Shown here: piece after piece, positions 19,287 to 28,067 of the stretch
Position numbering within the stretch: position 1 is the first letter of the stretch
How the letters are laid out: each line of letters begins with the position of its first letter
Source of the DNA: Candidatus Peregrinibacteria bacterium
GTDB lineage: Bacteria; Patescibacteriota; Gracilibacteria; UBA1369; LOWO2-01-FULL-3
Assembly: GCA_014729275.1 (NCBI GenBank)
Contig: WJKE01000061.1
Span: 1-34,650, forward strand
DNA: 34,650 nucleotides
Direction of reading: 5' to 3'
Notes under the pieces: model-generated
Database searches by the model: none
What the model was told of the DNA's origin: nothing
The model's input: the letters and a program-made list of their open reading frames with translations, nothing else
Translations under genes and position numbers: made by a program

Positions 19287-19511
19287 TTACCAGCTGCTTT
19301 TTTTAACTCCCATTATTTTTCCTTGAGACGCCAGTTCTCTGAAACAGATTCTGCAAATTTTAAACCTTCTCATGTATCCTCCGATTTTTCCGCATTCTCT
19401 GCATCTATTGTAAAGTCGTGTCGGTTTTGTGATTTTTTTACCGGCTTTGAACTCTGATAGAGCTTTCTTGTGGTTTTTTCTGTTTTTTACGAGAAGTGCT
19501 GTTCTAGCCAT
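19287..19511 (-). CDS. rpsN: 30S ribosomal protein S14, zinc-binding form, 74 aa
   Basis: [13 protein letters not shown]... [38 protein letters not shown]. Confidence 0.95.
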   Translation of the reverse strand: MARTALLVKNRKNHKKALSEFKAGKKITKPTRLYNRCRECGKIGGYMRRFKICRICFRELASQGKIMGVKKSSW

Positions 19512-19523
19512 ATTAAATTAAGA

Positions 19524-20084
19524 TTATTTTTCTTTTTTAAACGGGAATCCCATTGCTGCAAGCAGTTTATATGCATGTTCGTTATCTTCAGCCGTAGTAC
19601 AGATATTTACCTGCACACCGTGTAGCTTTATTACATCATCCGGGCTGATTTCAGGGAATACAATGTGTTCTCTGAACCCAACCGAATAATTTCCACTTCC
19701 ATCAAACGCTTTGCGCGATAATCCTCGGAAGTCCCTTACACGGGGGAATACAATGTTAATCAATTTATTTAAGAAGTCATACATTCTTTTTCCTCTTAAT
19801 GTTACTGATAATCCTACAGGATCTCCAACTCTGATTTTAAAGTTTGATATTGCTTTTTTTGCTTTGTTGACTACGGGTTTCTGGCCGGTAATAGCTGCCA
19901 TGTTTTCTACAATATTCGAGAAATCTTTATTTCCTTGTGCTTTTGTATAGCTTCCTATTCCGACATTCACAACTATTTTCTTAAGTGCGGGCACAGCCAT
20001 AACATTGCTTACTTTAAGATCTTTTTTGAGTTTGGGATGGATCTCTTTTTTTACTCTGGTTTGTAAATCTACTGGATTAGCCAT
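19524..20084 (-). CDS. rplE: 50S ribosomal protein L5 (uL5)
   Basis: VPALKKIVVNVGIGSY, NKAKKAISNFKIRVGDPVG, VFPRVRDFRGLS. Confidence 0.97.
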   Translation of the reverse strand: MANPVDLQTRVKKEIHPKLKKDLKVSNVMAVPALKKIVVNVGIGSYTKAQGNKDFSNIVENMAAITGQKPVVNKAKKAISNFKIRVGDPVGLSVTLRGKRMYDFLNKLINIVFPRVRDFRGLSRKAFDGSGNYSVGFREHIVFPEISPDDVIKLHGVQVNICTTAEDNEHAYKLLAAMGFPFKKEK

Positions 20085-20086
20085 AT

Positions 20087-20392
20087 TTATAGTGATTCGT
20101 TACATTTTTTACAGATTCTTAACTTTTTACCTTTGTCGGTTTTTTTGTATCCTACGCGTGCCGCTTTGGAGCAATTTGGACAGATAACCATTACGTTTGA
20201 GCTGTTTAATGCCGCTTCGTAGGTTATTCTTTCTCCCGGGCGTTGTGTAGTAGCTTTAATATGTTTTGTTCGCATATTAACTTTTTCTACCACTACGCGG
20301 TTTTTATTTTTTAAAGTTTTAAGAATTTTTCCTTTTTTACCTTTATCTTTTCCGGTTGTGACGACAACTGTGTCGTTAACTTTTACTTTCAT
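20087..20392 (-). CDS. rplX: 50S ribosomal protein L24 (uL24)
   Basis: MKVKVNDTVVVTTGKDKGKKGKIL, VEKVNMRTKHIK. Confidence 0.96.
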   Translation of the reverse strand: MKVKVNDTVVVTTGKDKGKKGKILKTLKNKNRVVVEKVNMRTKHIKATTQRPGERITYEAALNSSNVMVICPNCSKAARVGYKKTDKGKKLRICKKCNESL

Positions 20393-20395
20393 AAT

Positions 20396-20764
20396 TTATA
20401 ATACTTCAGATGCTAATGATATAATTTTTTGGAAGCCCCGGTCTCTTAATTCTCTTGCAACCGGCCCAAATACACGAGTTCCTTTTGGCTGCTTATCTTT
20501 ATCTACAATTACAATTGCGTTTTCATCGAAACGAATGTAGCTTCCGTCTTTTCTTCCGAACTCTTTTACCTGTCTAACAACAACCGCTTGTACCACTGTT
20601 TTTTTCTTAATAAGTCCTCTCGGTGCAGCTTCTTTAATTGAAACTACGATAGTGTCGCCAATACGTGCATATCTTCTTTTAGACCCACCCAGCACTTTAA
20701 TACATTGCGCGGTTTTTGCTCCGGTGTTGTCAGCTACTTTTAATTTACTTTCAGGTTGTATCAT
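20396..20764 (-). CDS. rplN: 50S ribosomal protein L14 (uL14)
   Basis: [41 protein letters not shown]. Confidence 0.97.
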   Translation of the reverse strand: MIQPESKLKVADNTGAKTAQCIKVLGGSKRRYARIGDTIVVSIKEAAPRGLIKKKTVVQAVVVRQVKEFGRKDGSYIRFDENAIVIVDKDKQPKGTRVFGPVARELRDRGFQKIISLASEVL

Positions 20765-20767
20765 GAT

Positions 20768-21016
20768 TTATTTGGTTGCTTCTTTATTTTTTGGACTTTC
20801 AACTGTCCATTTTTTTAGCTTACTTATGGGACGCGTTTCGTAGAATGTTACTTCGTCTCCAATTTCATACTTTTTTCCTTCAGGATTATGTACATGAAAT
20901 TTCTTGGAAATTCTATACCTTTTTTTATATTTTGGATGTGACACGTACCTGTGTACGGTAACAACCAGTGTTTTCTCTTGCTTATTTGATGTAACTGTTC
21001 CTTTTTTTTGTCTCAT
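20768..21016 (-). CDS. rpsQ: 30S ribosomal protein S17 (uS17)
   Basis: KGTVTSNKQEKTLVVTVHRYVSHPKYKKR, ETRPISKLKKW. Confidence 0.96.
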   Translation of the reverse strand: MRQKKGTVTSNKQEKTLVVTVHRYVSHPKYKKRYRISKKFHVHNPEGKKYEIGDEVTFYETRPISKLKKWTVESPKNKEATK

Positions 21017-21228
21017 ACAGCTTGATTGTTAGGAGCTAATAATTCTCTCTCTTTTTTAAGTGTGTGAACTCTTGCAATTTGTTTTTTTAAGAGTCCGATT
21101 TTGTGAATATTCTTAGATTGTCCGTTATCTACTTCAAATTTTACTTTAAATAGGTCTTTTATAAGACTTTTAAGTTCGTCTGTAAGTTTCTGGTCGTCCA
21201 GTTTTTTTAGCTCTTCAAGTGTTTTCAT
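21013..21228 (-). CDS. rpmC: 50S ribosomal protein L29 (uL29)
   Basis: ELKKLDDQKLTDELKSLIKDLFKVKFE...; overlaps rpsQ by 4 nt. Confidence 0.93.
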   Translation of the reverse strand: MKTLEELKKLDDQKLTDELKSLIKDLFKVKFEVDNGQSKNIHKIGLLKKQIARVHTLKKERELLAPNNQAV

Positions 21229-21230
21229 AA

Positions 21231-21650
21231 TTATTTCTCAAGAGTGTTAATGAATTTACATTTTACGGGAAGCTTGTGGGCAGCCAATCTCATAGCTTCT
21301 TTTGCGGTATTGGGGTCAACTCCTTCCATTTCAAATATTACTCTTCCCGGTTTTATTGTTGCTACGAAATGATCCGGTGCACCTTTACCACTACCCATAG
21401 GTACTTCTGATGATTTTCTGGTAACGGGTTTGTGGGGGAATATAGTAATCCAGATTTTTCCTCCTCTTTTTGTATATCTTGTCATTGCTCGTCTTGCCGC
21501 TTCAATTTGTCGTGAAGTAATTTCACCTCTGCTAACGGCTTTTAGACCGAATGTTCCGAATGATATTTTAGTTCCTCTTGTCGCAATCCCTTTGGTTGCG
21601 CTTCTTCCCCGGAATACCTTTCTATGCTTTTGCTTTTTAGGTTGTAACAT
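21231..21650 (-). CDS. rplP: 50S ribosomal protein L16 (uL16)
   Basis: [47 protein letters not shown]. Confidence 0.97.
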   Translation of the reverse strand: MLQPKKQKHRKVFRGRSATKGIATRGTKISFGTFGLKAVSRGEITSRQIEAARRAMTRYTKRGGKIWITIFPHKPVTRKSSEVPMGSGKGAPDHFVATIKPGRVIFEMEGVDPNTAKEAMRLAAHKLPVKCKFINTLEK

Positions 21651-21653
21651 ATT

Positions 21654-22334
21654 TTAAGATTCTTTAATTTCTTCAATTTGTTGTTGTAATTTTACTTTCA
21701 GGTCTTTTTCGAATACTTCTCTTTTGTAAATCCAGACTTTTATACCAATTTTTCCGTATGTAGTGTTAGCCGGTAATTTAGCAAAATCTATGTCAGCTCT
21801 GAAAGTATGTAAAGGTATTTTACCTTTTGAAAAGAATTCTCCTCTTGAAATTTCAACTCCGTTTAATCGTCCTCCCAAATAAATTTTTACTCCTTGCGCT
21901 CCCGATTCCATAACTTTGTCTATTGCCACTTTTGCAGCTCTTCGGTATGAAATTCTTTTTTCTATCTGCCTAGCGATGCTTTCTGCGACAACCATTGCAT
22001 CAAGCATAGGCTTTTTAATTTCTTTAATATTAATCGCGAATGTTTGGTTGAATTTTTTTGAAAGCGTATCTTTTAGCTTTTCAATGACCTCTCCACCTCT
22101 ACCAATTATTAATCCGGGTTTTGCAGTGTTGATATTGATTAAAATTTTTCCTTGGGTTCTTAATATTTCGATTTTTGAGATTCCTTCTGTTGGTAGCGAG
22201 CTTCTAATTGCTCTTTCAATGTCCAGGTCCTGACCGAAAAGTTTTGCATAATCACCTTTTCCCGCGTACCATTTTGCATCCCAGTCTTCTGTGATTCCTA
22301 TTCTAATACCTTTTGGATGTACTTTTTGTCCCAT
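21654..22334 (-). CDS. rpsC: 30S ribosomal protein S3 (uS3)
   Basis: MGQKVHPKGIRIGITEDWDAKWYA, KPGLIIGRGGEVIEKL KH domain. Confidence 0.97.
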   Translation of the reverse strand: MGQKVHPKGIRIGITEDWDAKWYAGKGDYAKLFGQDLDIERAIRSSLPTEGISKIEILRTQGKILININTAKPGLIIGRGGEVIEKLKDTLSKKFNQTFAINIKEIKKPMLDAMVVAESIARQIEKRISYRRAAKVAIDKVMESGAQGVKIYLGGRLNGVEISRGEFFSKGKIPLHTFRADIDFAKLPANTTYGKIGIKVWIYKREVFEKDLKVKLQQQIEEIKES

Positions 22335-22356
22335 TTTAACTTAATTGGTTAGATAC

Positions 22357-22824
22357 TTATTCTTTCTTGGCTTTTTTAGTGGCAGTTTTTTTAGCTGCCG
22401 GCGCTTTTGTTTTTACTTTTGCTTCGGATTTTGTCGCGGACTTTTTTTCGTCGCTTTTTTCAGATTTTGTCGATGTAGATCCTACCGCTTTTGCTTCATC
22501 TTTTAAAGCCAATGATACTGTAATATGTGATGTTCTTTTCAGAAGCGGGTGAACCCGTCCTCTTGATACCGGAATTCCTCTTTTGTATGTGGGGCCTTGA
22601 GTTACGATAATTTCTTTAATATATAGATCGTCTTTATTCTGTTGAAAATTGTTTTCCGCGTTTGCGGCAGCTGATTCGATAAGCTTTTTTAATACCGGTG
22701 CGGGTTTTTTATTGGTAAATTTTAATATGTCAACTGCTTCATTTATGCTTTTGGTTCTGACTAAAGCTGCAATGAGATTCGCTTTTTTTGGTGATATTCT
22801 AACTTGTCTTAGTATTGCTTTCAT
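22357..22824 (-). CDS. rplV: 50S ribosomal protein L22 (uL22) with Lys-rich C-terminal tail
   Basis: RISPKKANLIAALVRTKS core; tail KSEKSDEKKSATKSEAKVKTKAPAAKKTATKKAKKE. Confidence 0.95.
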   Translation of the reverse strand: MKAILRQVRISPKKANLIAALVRTKSINEAVDILKFTNKKPAPVLKKLIESAAANAENNFQQNKDDLYIKEIIVTQGPTYKRGIPVSRGRVHPLLKRTSHITVSLALKDEAKAVGSTSTKSEKSDEKKSATKSEAKVKTKAPAAKKTATKKAKKE

Positions 22825-22841
22825 AATTTGTCAGTTGATTA

Positions 22842-23114
22842 TTATGTTTTAGCCAACTTACCTCCGTGGCCTTTAAATAGTTTAGTAGGGGAGAATTCTC
22901 CGAATTTATGACCAACCATGTTTTCGTTTACGAATACAGGGATGAACTGCTTTCCGTTGTGAACCGCGAAGGTATGTCCAACGAATTCAGGTGCAATATC
23001 TGATTGTCTTGACCATGTTTTTATTGGCCTTTTTTCTCCTTTTTCATTCAGAGCTGCAACTTTTTTTAGCAGTTTCGGGTCTACGTATGGTCCTTTTTTT
23101 GAGCTTCTACCCAT
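22842..23114 (-). CDS. rpsS: 30S ribosomal protein S19 (uS19)
   Basis: [40 protein letters not shown]. Confidence 0.97.
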   Translation of the reverse strand: MGRSSKKGPYVDPKLLKKVAALNEKGEKRPIKTWSRQSDIAPEFVGHTFAVHNGKQFIPVFVNENMVGHKFGEFSPTKLFKGHGGKLAKT

Positions 23115-23130
23115 GGTTAATTATAAGTTA

Positions 23131-23964
23131 TTATTTTCTTCTTCGATCTTTTACGATCATTTTATTAGTATAGTGTCGTTTGCGTGTTTTAAATCCCAGT
23201 GCCGGAAGTCCCCAAGGTGTTTTTGGATTTTTGAGTCCGATGGGGCTTCCTCCTTCACCACCCCCATGTGGGTGATCTACCGGGTTCATGGCTTTACCTC
23301 TTACTTGTGGTCTTCGTCCCAAATATTTTTTTCTTCCCGCTTTACCAATTTTAACATTATCGTGTTCAATGTTGCTTACTATTCCGATAGTAGCGTAACA
23401 TTCTTTGTTTACAAGTCTAATTTCTCCGGATGGCATTTGAATTTGTGCGTGATCTCCTTCAAGAGAAATTAATTTTATGGCAGATCCGGCGCTTCTTCCC
23501 ATTTGTCCGCCTTTTCCTTTGTGCAGTTCAACATTGTAGATGTTGTATCCAACGGGAATATTTTTAATTAATAACCTGTTACCATTTTTGATTCTGGTTT
23601 TTTCTCTTGTTTCAACCGTGTCGCCAACTTTAATTCCTTCAGGAGCAATATGATATCTCTTTTCTCCGTCAGAATAATTCACAAGTATGATGTAAGCAGT
23701 TCTGTATGGATCATATTCAATTGCTTTTACTTTTCCAACTACATTTAGTTTATCAGTTCGTTTAAAATCCATAACTCTGTATTTTCTTTTTACGCCTCCA
23801 CCTCTGTGGCGAACCGTAATTCTTCCCGAGTTGTTTCTACCTGTTACTTTTTTTACTTTTTTAAGTAGTGATTTTTCGGGTTTCGTTTTTGTTACTTCAT
23901 CAAATGAAGCGATTGTCATTTGTCTTCGTCCCGGTGTAACTGGTTTAAACTTTTTTACTGCCAT
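23131..23964 (-). CDS. rplB: 50S ribosomal protein L2 (uL2)
   Basis: [40 protein letters not shown]. Confidence 0.97.
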   Translation of the reverse strand: MAVKKFKPVTPGRRQMTIASFDEVTKTKPEKSLLKKVKKVTGRNNSGRITVRHRGGGVKRKYRVMDFKRTDKLNVVGKVKAIEYDPYRTAYIILVNYSDGEKRYHIAPEGIKVGDTVETREKTRIKNGNRLLIKNIPVGYNIYNVELHKGKGGQMGRSAGSAIKLISLEGDHAQIQMPSGEIRLVNKECYATIGIVSNIEHDNVKIGKAGRKKYLGRRPQVRGKAMNPVDHPHGGGEGGSPIGLKNPKTPWGLPALGFKTRKRHYTNKMIVKDRRRK

Positions 23965-23969
23965 TTTAT

Positions 23970-24305
23970 TTACTTCTTAGATTTAGATTTAGTCTTTGCT
24001 TTAGCGGATTTGCCATCTTTTAAAGCATTTGGGTCAATAGTTTTATTATCTTTAAGTGTGACTATTGCTTTTTTGTGAACCGGTCTCTTTGTAAATTCGT
24101 GTCCGCGTCCGATTATTCGTGTTTTTTTAGGTACTACCATTGTTTTTACTGTTGCTACTTCTACCCCGTATAGGGTTTTTACAGCATTTTTGATGTCAAT
24201 TTTAGTGCTATCTTTCTTAACAAGAAAGGTGTATTGACCGGAAGCTTGCTGATCAGAGCTTTTTTCAGTTATTATTGATTGTATTATTGTTGAGTAATCT
24301 TTCAT
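23970..24305 (-). CDS. rplW: 50S ribosomal protein L23 (uL23)
   Basis: [40 protein letters not shown]; Lys-rich tail. Confidence 0.95.
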   Translation of the reverse strand: MKDYSTIIQSIITEKSSDQQASGQYTFLVKKDSTKIDIKNAVKTLYGVEVATVKTMVVPKKTRIIGRGHEFTKRPVHKKAIVTLKDNKTIDPNALKDGKSAKAKTKSKSKK

Positions 24306-24315
24306 TGTTCTTTAT

Positions 24316-24942
24316 TTACTTTAGAAAAGTTTCTTTTAGTTTATCGACTGCGTCTTTAAAAATAACTATTGTTCGATATTTTTGTAGATCGTGAATGTTT
24401 AGGTAGGGAGCTAAAATTGTTTTAGCGTTAGGTAGGTTGCTGCTTGATTTTTGAATTACCGCGTTTTTTTCAGGAATAACTATTAGTGTGTTTCTTTCTA
24501 TTGGTAGCTTTTTTAGCATTTCGTTGAACTCTTTTGTCTTTGGCGCGTCGGCATTGAATCCTTCGAGCCCGATTATTGCATTGTTTTTAGCTTTATATGA
24601 TAGGGCAGAGAATAATGCTGCTCTTCGTTGCTTTTTTGGCATGTTTTTACAGAAGTTTCTGTCATTTCGAGGACCAAATGTTACTCCACCGCCTTTCATG
24701 TGTGGAGATCTGATTGATCCCTGGCGCGCTCTACCTGTTCCTTTTTGTCTGAATGGTTTTCTTCCTCCACCTCTTACTTCGCCTTTTGTTTTAGTATGGG
24801 CAATTGCTACTCTTTTGTTTGCAAGTTGCCTAATTAAAGCCTGATGTATTAAATCTTCATTGTATTTAACTTCAAAAATTTCTTTCGGTAGGGTAAGGCT
24901 ACCATTTTTTTCACCTGATTGTGTGTATAGATCTACTTTCAT
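24316..24942 (-). CDS. rplD: 50S ribosomal protein L4 (uL4)
   Basis: GGGRKPFRQKGTGRARQGSIRSPHMKGGGVTFGP. Confidence 0.97.
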   Translation of the reverse strand: MKVDLYTQSGEKNGSLTLPKEIFEVKYNEDLIHQALIRQLANKRVAIAHTKTKGEVRGGGRKPFRQKGTGRARQGSIRSPHMKGGGVTFGPRNDRNFCKNMPKKQRRAALFSALSYKAKNNAIIGLEGFNADAPKTKEFNEMLKKLPIERNTLIVIPEKNAVIQKSSSNLPNAKTILAPYLNIHDLQKYRTIVIFKDAVDKLKETFLK

Positions 24943-24943
24943 T

Positions 24944-25528
24944 TTAATATTTTCTTATGGTGATAAGTCCTCCGTTTGGGCCCGGAACCGGTCCTTTAAG
25001 GCAAATAATGTTCTTTTTTTTATCTATTAATATTACTTGTTTGTTTAGTGTGACTGTTGCGTTCCCCATTCTTCCGGGGAGTTTTTTTCCTTTGTGGATT
25101 CTTCCGGGTTTTGTACATGCTCCTATTGCTCCGGGTTCTCTGTGATGGTGTGAACCATGAGATTCGGGACCTCTAGAGAAATTGTATTTTTTGATTACCC
25201 CCTGGAATCCTTTACCCTTTGAGGTCGCGCTAATTTTTACCTTTTCATTTTCTTCCAGTGCGTCCAGAGTAACTTTTTCTCCTTTTTTATAGCTTTCGAG
25301 TTCTTCTTCCGCAACTTTGAATTCTTTAATATATTGGAATTTTTGAGTCTTTTTTTGCTTTTTTAGCTCTTTTAGACCCAAAACAACAGCACAGTAGCCG
25401 TCTTTTTCAGAATTTTTGACCTGTGTAATTTCGTTTGGTTCACAAAGTACTACAGTAACGGGGACAGCCATCCCATCGTCCTGTATTAATCTGGTCATTC
25501 CTACTTTTTTTCCTAAAATTCCTGACAT
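24944..25528 (-). CDS. rplC: 50S ribosomal protein L3 (uL3)
   Basis: GILGKKVGMTRLIQDDGMAVPVTVV, GSHHHREPGAIGACTKPGRIHKGKKLPGRMG. Confidence 0.97.
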   Translation of the reverse strand: MSGILGKKVGMTRLIQDDGMAVPVTVVLCEPNEITQVKNSEKDGYCAVVLGLKELKKQKKTQKFQYIKEFKVAEEELESYKKGEKVTLDALEENEKVKISATSKGKGFQGVIKKYNFSRGPESHGSHHHREPGAIGACTKPGRIHKGKKLPGRMGNATVTLNKQVILIDKKKNIICLKGPVPGPNGGLITIRKY

Positions 25529-25561
25529 GTGTTTTAGAGGTTAATCGCTTTAAATTGCGAG

Positions 25562-25593
25562 CTCTGTGAAGATTCTTTTGAACCCGAACAGAG
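25562..25593 (-). promoter_or_regulatory. Leader stem-loop of the rplC operon
   Basis: Minus strand CTCTGT-TC-GGGTTC-AAAA-GAATCT-TC-ACAGAG: 12 pairs flanking a 2x2 internal loop; two G-U pairs only on the minus strand. Confidence 0.6.
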
Positions 25594-25627
25594 AATTTAA
25601 CTTAAATCTAACTAATTTTGCCGTTAG

Positions 25628-25656
25628 ACTATACAAATCCAAATTTGCTTAGTCAA
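25628..25656 (-). promoter_or_regulatory. Sigma70-type promoter for the rplC operon
   Basis: Minus strand TTGACT - 17 nt - TATAGT, about 100 nt upstream of the rplC ATG. Confidence 0.7.
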
Positions 25657-25706
25657 TAGTAAATTTGAAAAAAATGCCTTTTAAATGGAAAAATTATGTG
25701 CAAATA

Positions 25707-25735
25707 TTGGATTCCTAAAAATAACTATTTATATT
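25707..25735 (+). promoter_or_regulatory. Candidate promoter of the sigma factor gene
   Basis: TTGGAT - 17 nt - TATATT; lies downstream of the first ORF-track ATG, supporting a later start. Confidence 0.5.
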
Positions 25736-25807
25736 TTGGAGATAAATACTGAAAGGAATGATGGCGAAACCGGCTATACCTTGCCAAATGACAGGTGTGG
25801 TCTTGTT

Positions 25808-26536
25808 ATGAGTGCCGAATCTATCGTTGAATATCATGCGAAGAGGGTTTGGCAGAAAAATAGAGGCTTTGATTTAGATGATATTATGCAAGAGGCCAGG
25901 ATGGGAGCTATTAGGGCAGCAATAAAATTTGATCCGGATAAGTCTTCTTCTTTTAACACTTACGTTTCTTATTGGGTAATAAATATGATTTCCAGATGGA
26001 TCAGATCCAACCTTTCCGTATTAACAGTGCCTGATCATTTAATGGCAAGAGCAGGTATATATAGGCGTGAAGTTTTTAAGGAAGAATCTCCATCTGTTGA
26101 TGAATTAATTGAAATGTTTGGAGTTTCAAAAGTGACTGCTGAAAAAGTTAAGCAGATAATTGACAATGTTGGTTTTGAAACTTCGATAGATGCTCCGATT
26201 AAATTAGATGAAAATATGTCTTTGAAGGATGTTATTGGAGAGGATTGTGTAGTTTTGGATAAAACTGAAGAAGTAAGGGATAGGGGAAGATTGTTAAATT
26301 TAATAAGGGAAAAGTATTTTACTAATTATAAAAAGAAATTTTTGGAGCGAGATTGGGATATTTTTATAAATCGTTTTGGTTTTAATGAAGATCAAGAAGT
26401 GTTGACTCTTGAGCTTTTGTCTGAAAAACATGGCTTGTCACGTCAAGGGGTTCAATATATTGAAAAGAAAATATTAGCTAAAATATCATCAGATTCTGAG
26501 ATAGTTGAAATGTTGAAAGATTTAGTTGGCCATTAG
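25808..26536 (+). CDS. RNA polymerase sigma-70 family (alternative) factor; start re-assigned from 25685 to 25808
   Basis: Region 2: FDLDDIMQEARMGAIRAAIKFDPDKSSSFNTYVSYWVINMISRWIRSN; region 4: LSEKHGLSRQGVQYIEKKILAKI. Confidence 0.87.
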   Translation: MSAESIVEYHAKRVWQKNRGFDLDDIMQEARMGAIRAAIKFDPDKSSSFNTYVSYWVINMISRWIRSNLSVLTVPDHLMARAGIYRREVFKEESPSVDELIEMFGVSKVTAEKVKQIIDNVGFETSIDAPIKLDENMSLKDVIGEDCVVLDKTEEVRDRGRLLNLIREKYFTNYKKKFLERDWDIFINRFGFNEDQEVLTLELLSEKHGLSRQGVQYIEKKILAKISSDSEIVEMLKDLVGH

Positions 26537-27498
26537 ATTAGGTGGAAGGTTTTTCCAATGAAGGCTGCGTAAAGTAGAAGTAGGGTCATGCCTTCCCATT
26601 TTGAAATTTCTTTATCCATAGTCACAAACACATAGAGGATTGTGATGAATACCAATGCCGGAATGGTGAAGGTGATGAATTCTTCAGGGATTGTGAGCGT
26701 TCCGAAGAAAGCGGGAATTCCCATTACTCCCAGCGCATTAAAGATATTGGATCCCGTAATGTTTCCTATTGCGATTCCTGCGTTACCTTTTCTGGCAGCC
26801 ACTACAGAGGTTACCAATTCGGGCAGGGATGTTCCGATTGCGACAGCAGTAACTGCGATTATTTCTTTACCAATGTTTAAAATTTCCGATAAGCGAATTA
26901 CTGAAGTGATTGTGAAATCGGCAGAAAGTATGATTGCGATTCCGGATATAATTAAAATTGCGGGGTATTTTATTCCTATGCGGTTTCGTTTTTTTTCTTC
27001 CTTCCTTTCTTTTTTTATGTCCTTTAAATCCTTGGCTTCAACTTTACGTTCGGATTTGATGTTGTAGAGAACGTATGTGAGTAAGGCCAGGAGGCAAAGA
27101 ATTCCGTCAATGTATGTGAAGATACCGTCTAAAGTGGTCAGGAACAAAAGTATTACTGAACCCATTAAAATTGGAAGGTCGATTTTAATTATGTCCTTGT
27201 CTACGTTTAGAGTTTTTCCTACAATGGCGGCAATCGCTAATACTAATAGGATGTTGGCCAGATTTGATCCGGTTACGTTTGCGATAACGATTTCTGAGTT
27301 CCCGGCAAGTACAGCGCTTACAGATGTTGCGATTTCGGGGAGTGAGGTTCCTACAGCTACTATTGTAACCCCGATAATGAAGGAGGGAATCTTAAATATT
27401 AAACCGATTTTTTCCGCTGTATCTGTAAAGTAGTCTGCGGCTTTTATTAATATGGCTAATGAAGCTACAAAGGCTACTGTCCAAAGTAAAATATCCAT
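26533..27498 (-). CDS. Ca2+/cation:Na+ antiporter, CaCA family (YrbG-like)
   Basis: Two inverted alpha-repeats: GTSLPEIATSVSAVLAGNSEIVIANVTGSNLANI and GTSLPELVTSVVAARKGNAGIAIGNITGSNIFNA. Confidence 0.93.
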   Translation of the reverse strand: MDILLWTVAFVASLAILIKAADYFTDTAEKIGLIFKIPSFIIGVTIVAVGTSLPEIATSVSAVLAGNSEIVIANVTGSNLANILLVLAIAAIVGKTLNVDKDIIKIDLPILMGSVILLFLTTLDGIFTYIDGILCLLALLTYVLYNIKSERKVEAKDLKDIKKERKEEKKRNRIGIKYPAILIISGIAIILSADFTITSVIRLSEILNIGKEIIAVTAVAIGTSLPELVTSVVAARKGNAGIAIGNITGSNIFNALGVMGIPAFFGTLTIPEEFITFTIPALVFITILYVFVTMDKEISKWEGMTLLLLYAAFIGKTFHLI

Positions 27499-27551
27499 TT
27501 TGTTTTTGTTAGTTTGATGTGGTTATTATAAATTTTAGTGTTGGGGATGTC

Positions 27552-27582
27552 AAAAAAGCATGCCGGGGGACGACATGCTTTT
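27552..27582 (-). terminator. Intrinsic terminator downstream of rpsJ
   Basis: Minus strand AAAAGCATG-TCGTCCCCCGG-CATGCTTTTTTG. Confidence 0.8.
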
Positions 27583-27604
27583 AATATGTGAATGTGTACA
27601 AGAA

Positions 27605-27931
27605 TTAAACTTCCTGCAACATTTTGATTTCGATTTCTACTCCGGCAGGCAGGCTTAGGTTTGAAAGTGATTCGATTGTTTTTGGAGTTGTTTCACTGAT
27701 GTCGATAAGTCGTGCGTGTGTTCGCATTTCAAACTGTTCACGTGAAGTTTTGTGAACGAATGTTGATTTATTTACTGTAAATTTTTCGATTTTAGTTGGA
27801 AGGGGGATTGGTCCGGCAACGATTGCTCCGGTTCTTTCTGCTGTATCGATAATTAGTTTTGAAGTTTCGTCGATTACTTTGTGATCAAAAGATCGAATTT
27901 TGATTCTGATTTTTTGTTTAGCTTGTGCCAT
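27605..27931 (-). CDS. rpsJ: 30S ribosomal protein S10 (uS10)
   Basis: [51 protein letters not shown]. Confidence 0.97.
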   Translation of the reverse strand: MAQAKQKIRIKIRSFDHKVIDETSKLIIDTAERTGAIVAGPIPLPTKIEKFTVNKSTFVHKTSREQFEMRTHARLIDISETTPKTIESLSNLSLPAGVEIEIKMLQEV

Positions 27932-27946
27932 ATACGGTAGGGGGTT

Positions 27947-27975
27947 AAAAAAATACCGAGTGGGAAGCTCGGTAT
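27947..27975 (-). terminator. Intrinsic terminator in the rpsJ leader (attenuator)
   Basis: Minus strand ATACCGAG-CTTCCCA-CTCGGTAT-TTTTTT, ending 15 nt before the rpsJ ATG. Confidence 0.85.
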
Positions 27976-28019
27976 AAATATCGATTGAAAAATTGCGATT
28001 TGCATTTTCGAGCTGTCCC
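27962..28019 (-). promoter_or_regulatory. Antiterminator helix of the rpsJ leader
   Basis: Minus strand GGGACAGCTCG (28019-28009) pairs with CGAGCTTCCC (27971-27962): 10 bp with one bulged C, mutually exclusive with the terminator. Confidence 0.65.
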
Positions 28020-28067
28020 GTTGTTACGAGTAATTTCCTAAAAGCAGGAAACTAATTTTGTACTAGG

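Noticed and set aside
22357-22490. Low-complexity Lys-rich repeat region as a tandem-repeat or mobile element
   Set aside because: It is the in-frame C-terminal tail of L22, not an independent repeat element.
25562-25593. tRNA T-arm-like GGGTTCAAAAGAATC upstream of rplC
   Set aside because: No D-arm, anticodon arm or acceptor stem around it; better explained as a leader stem-loop.
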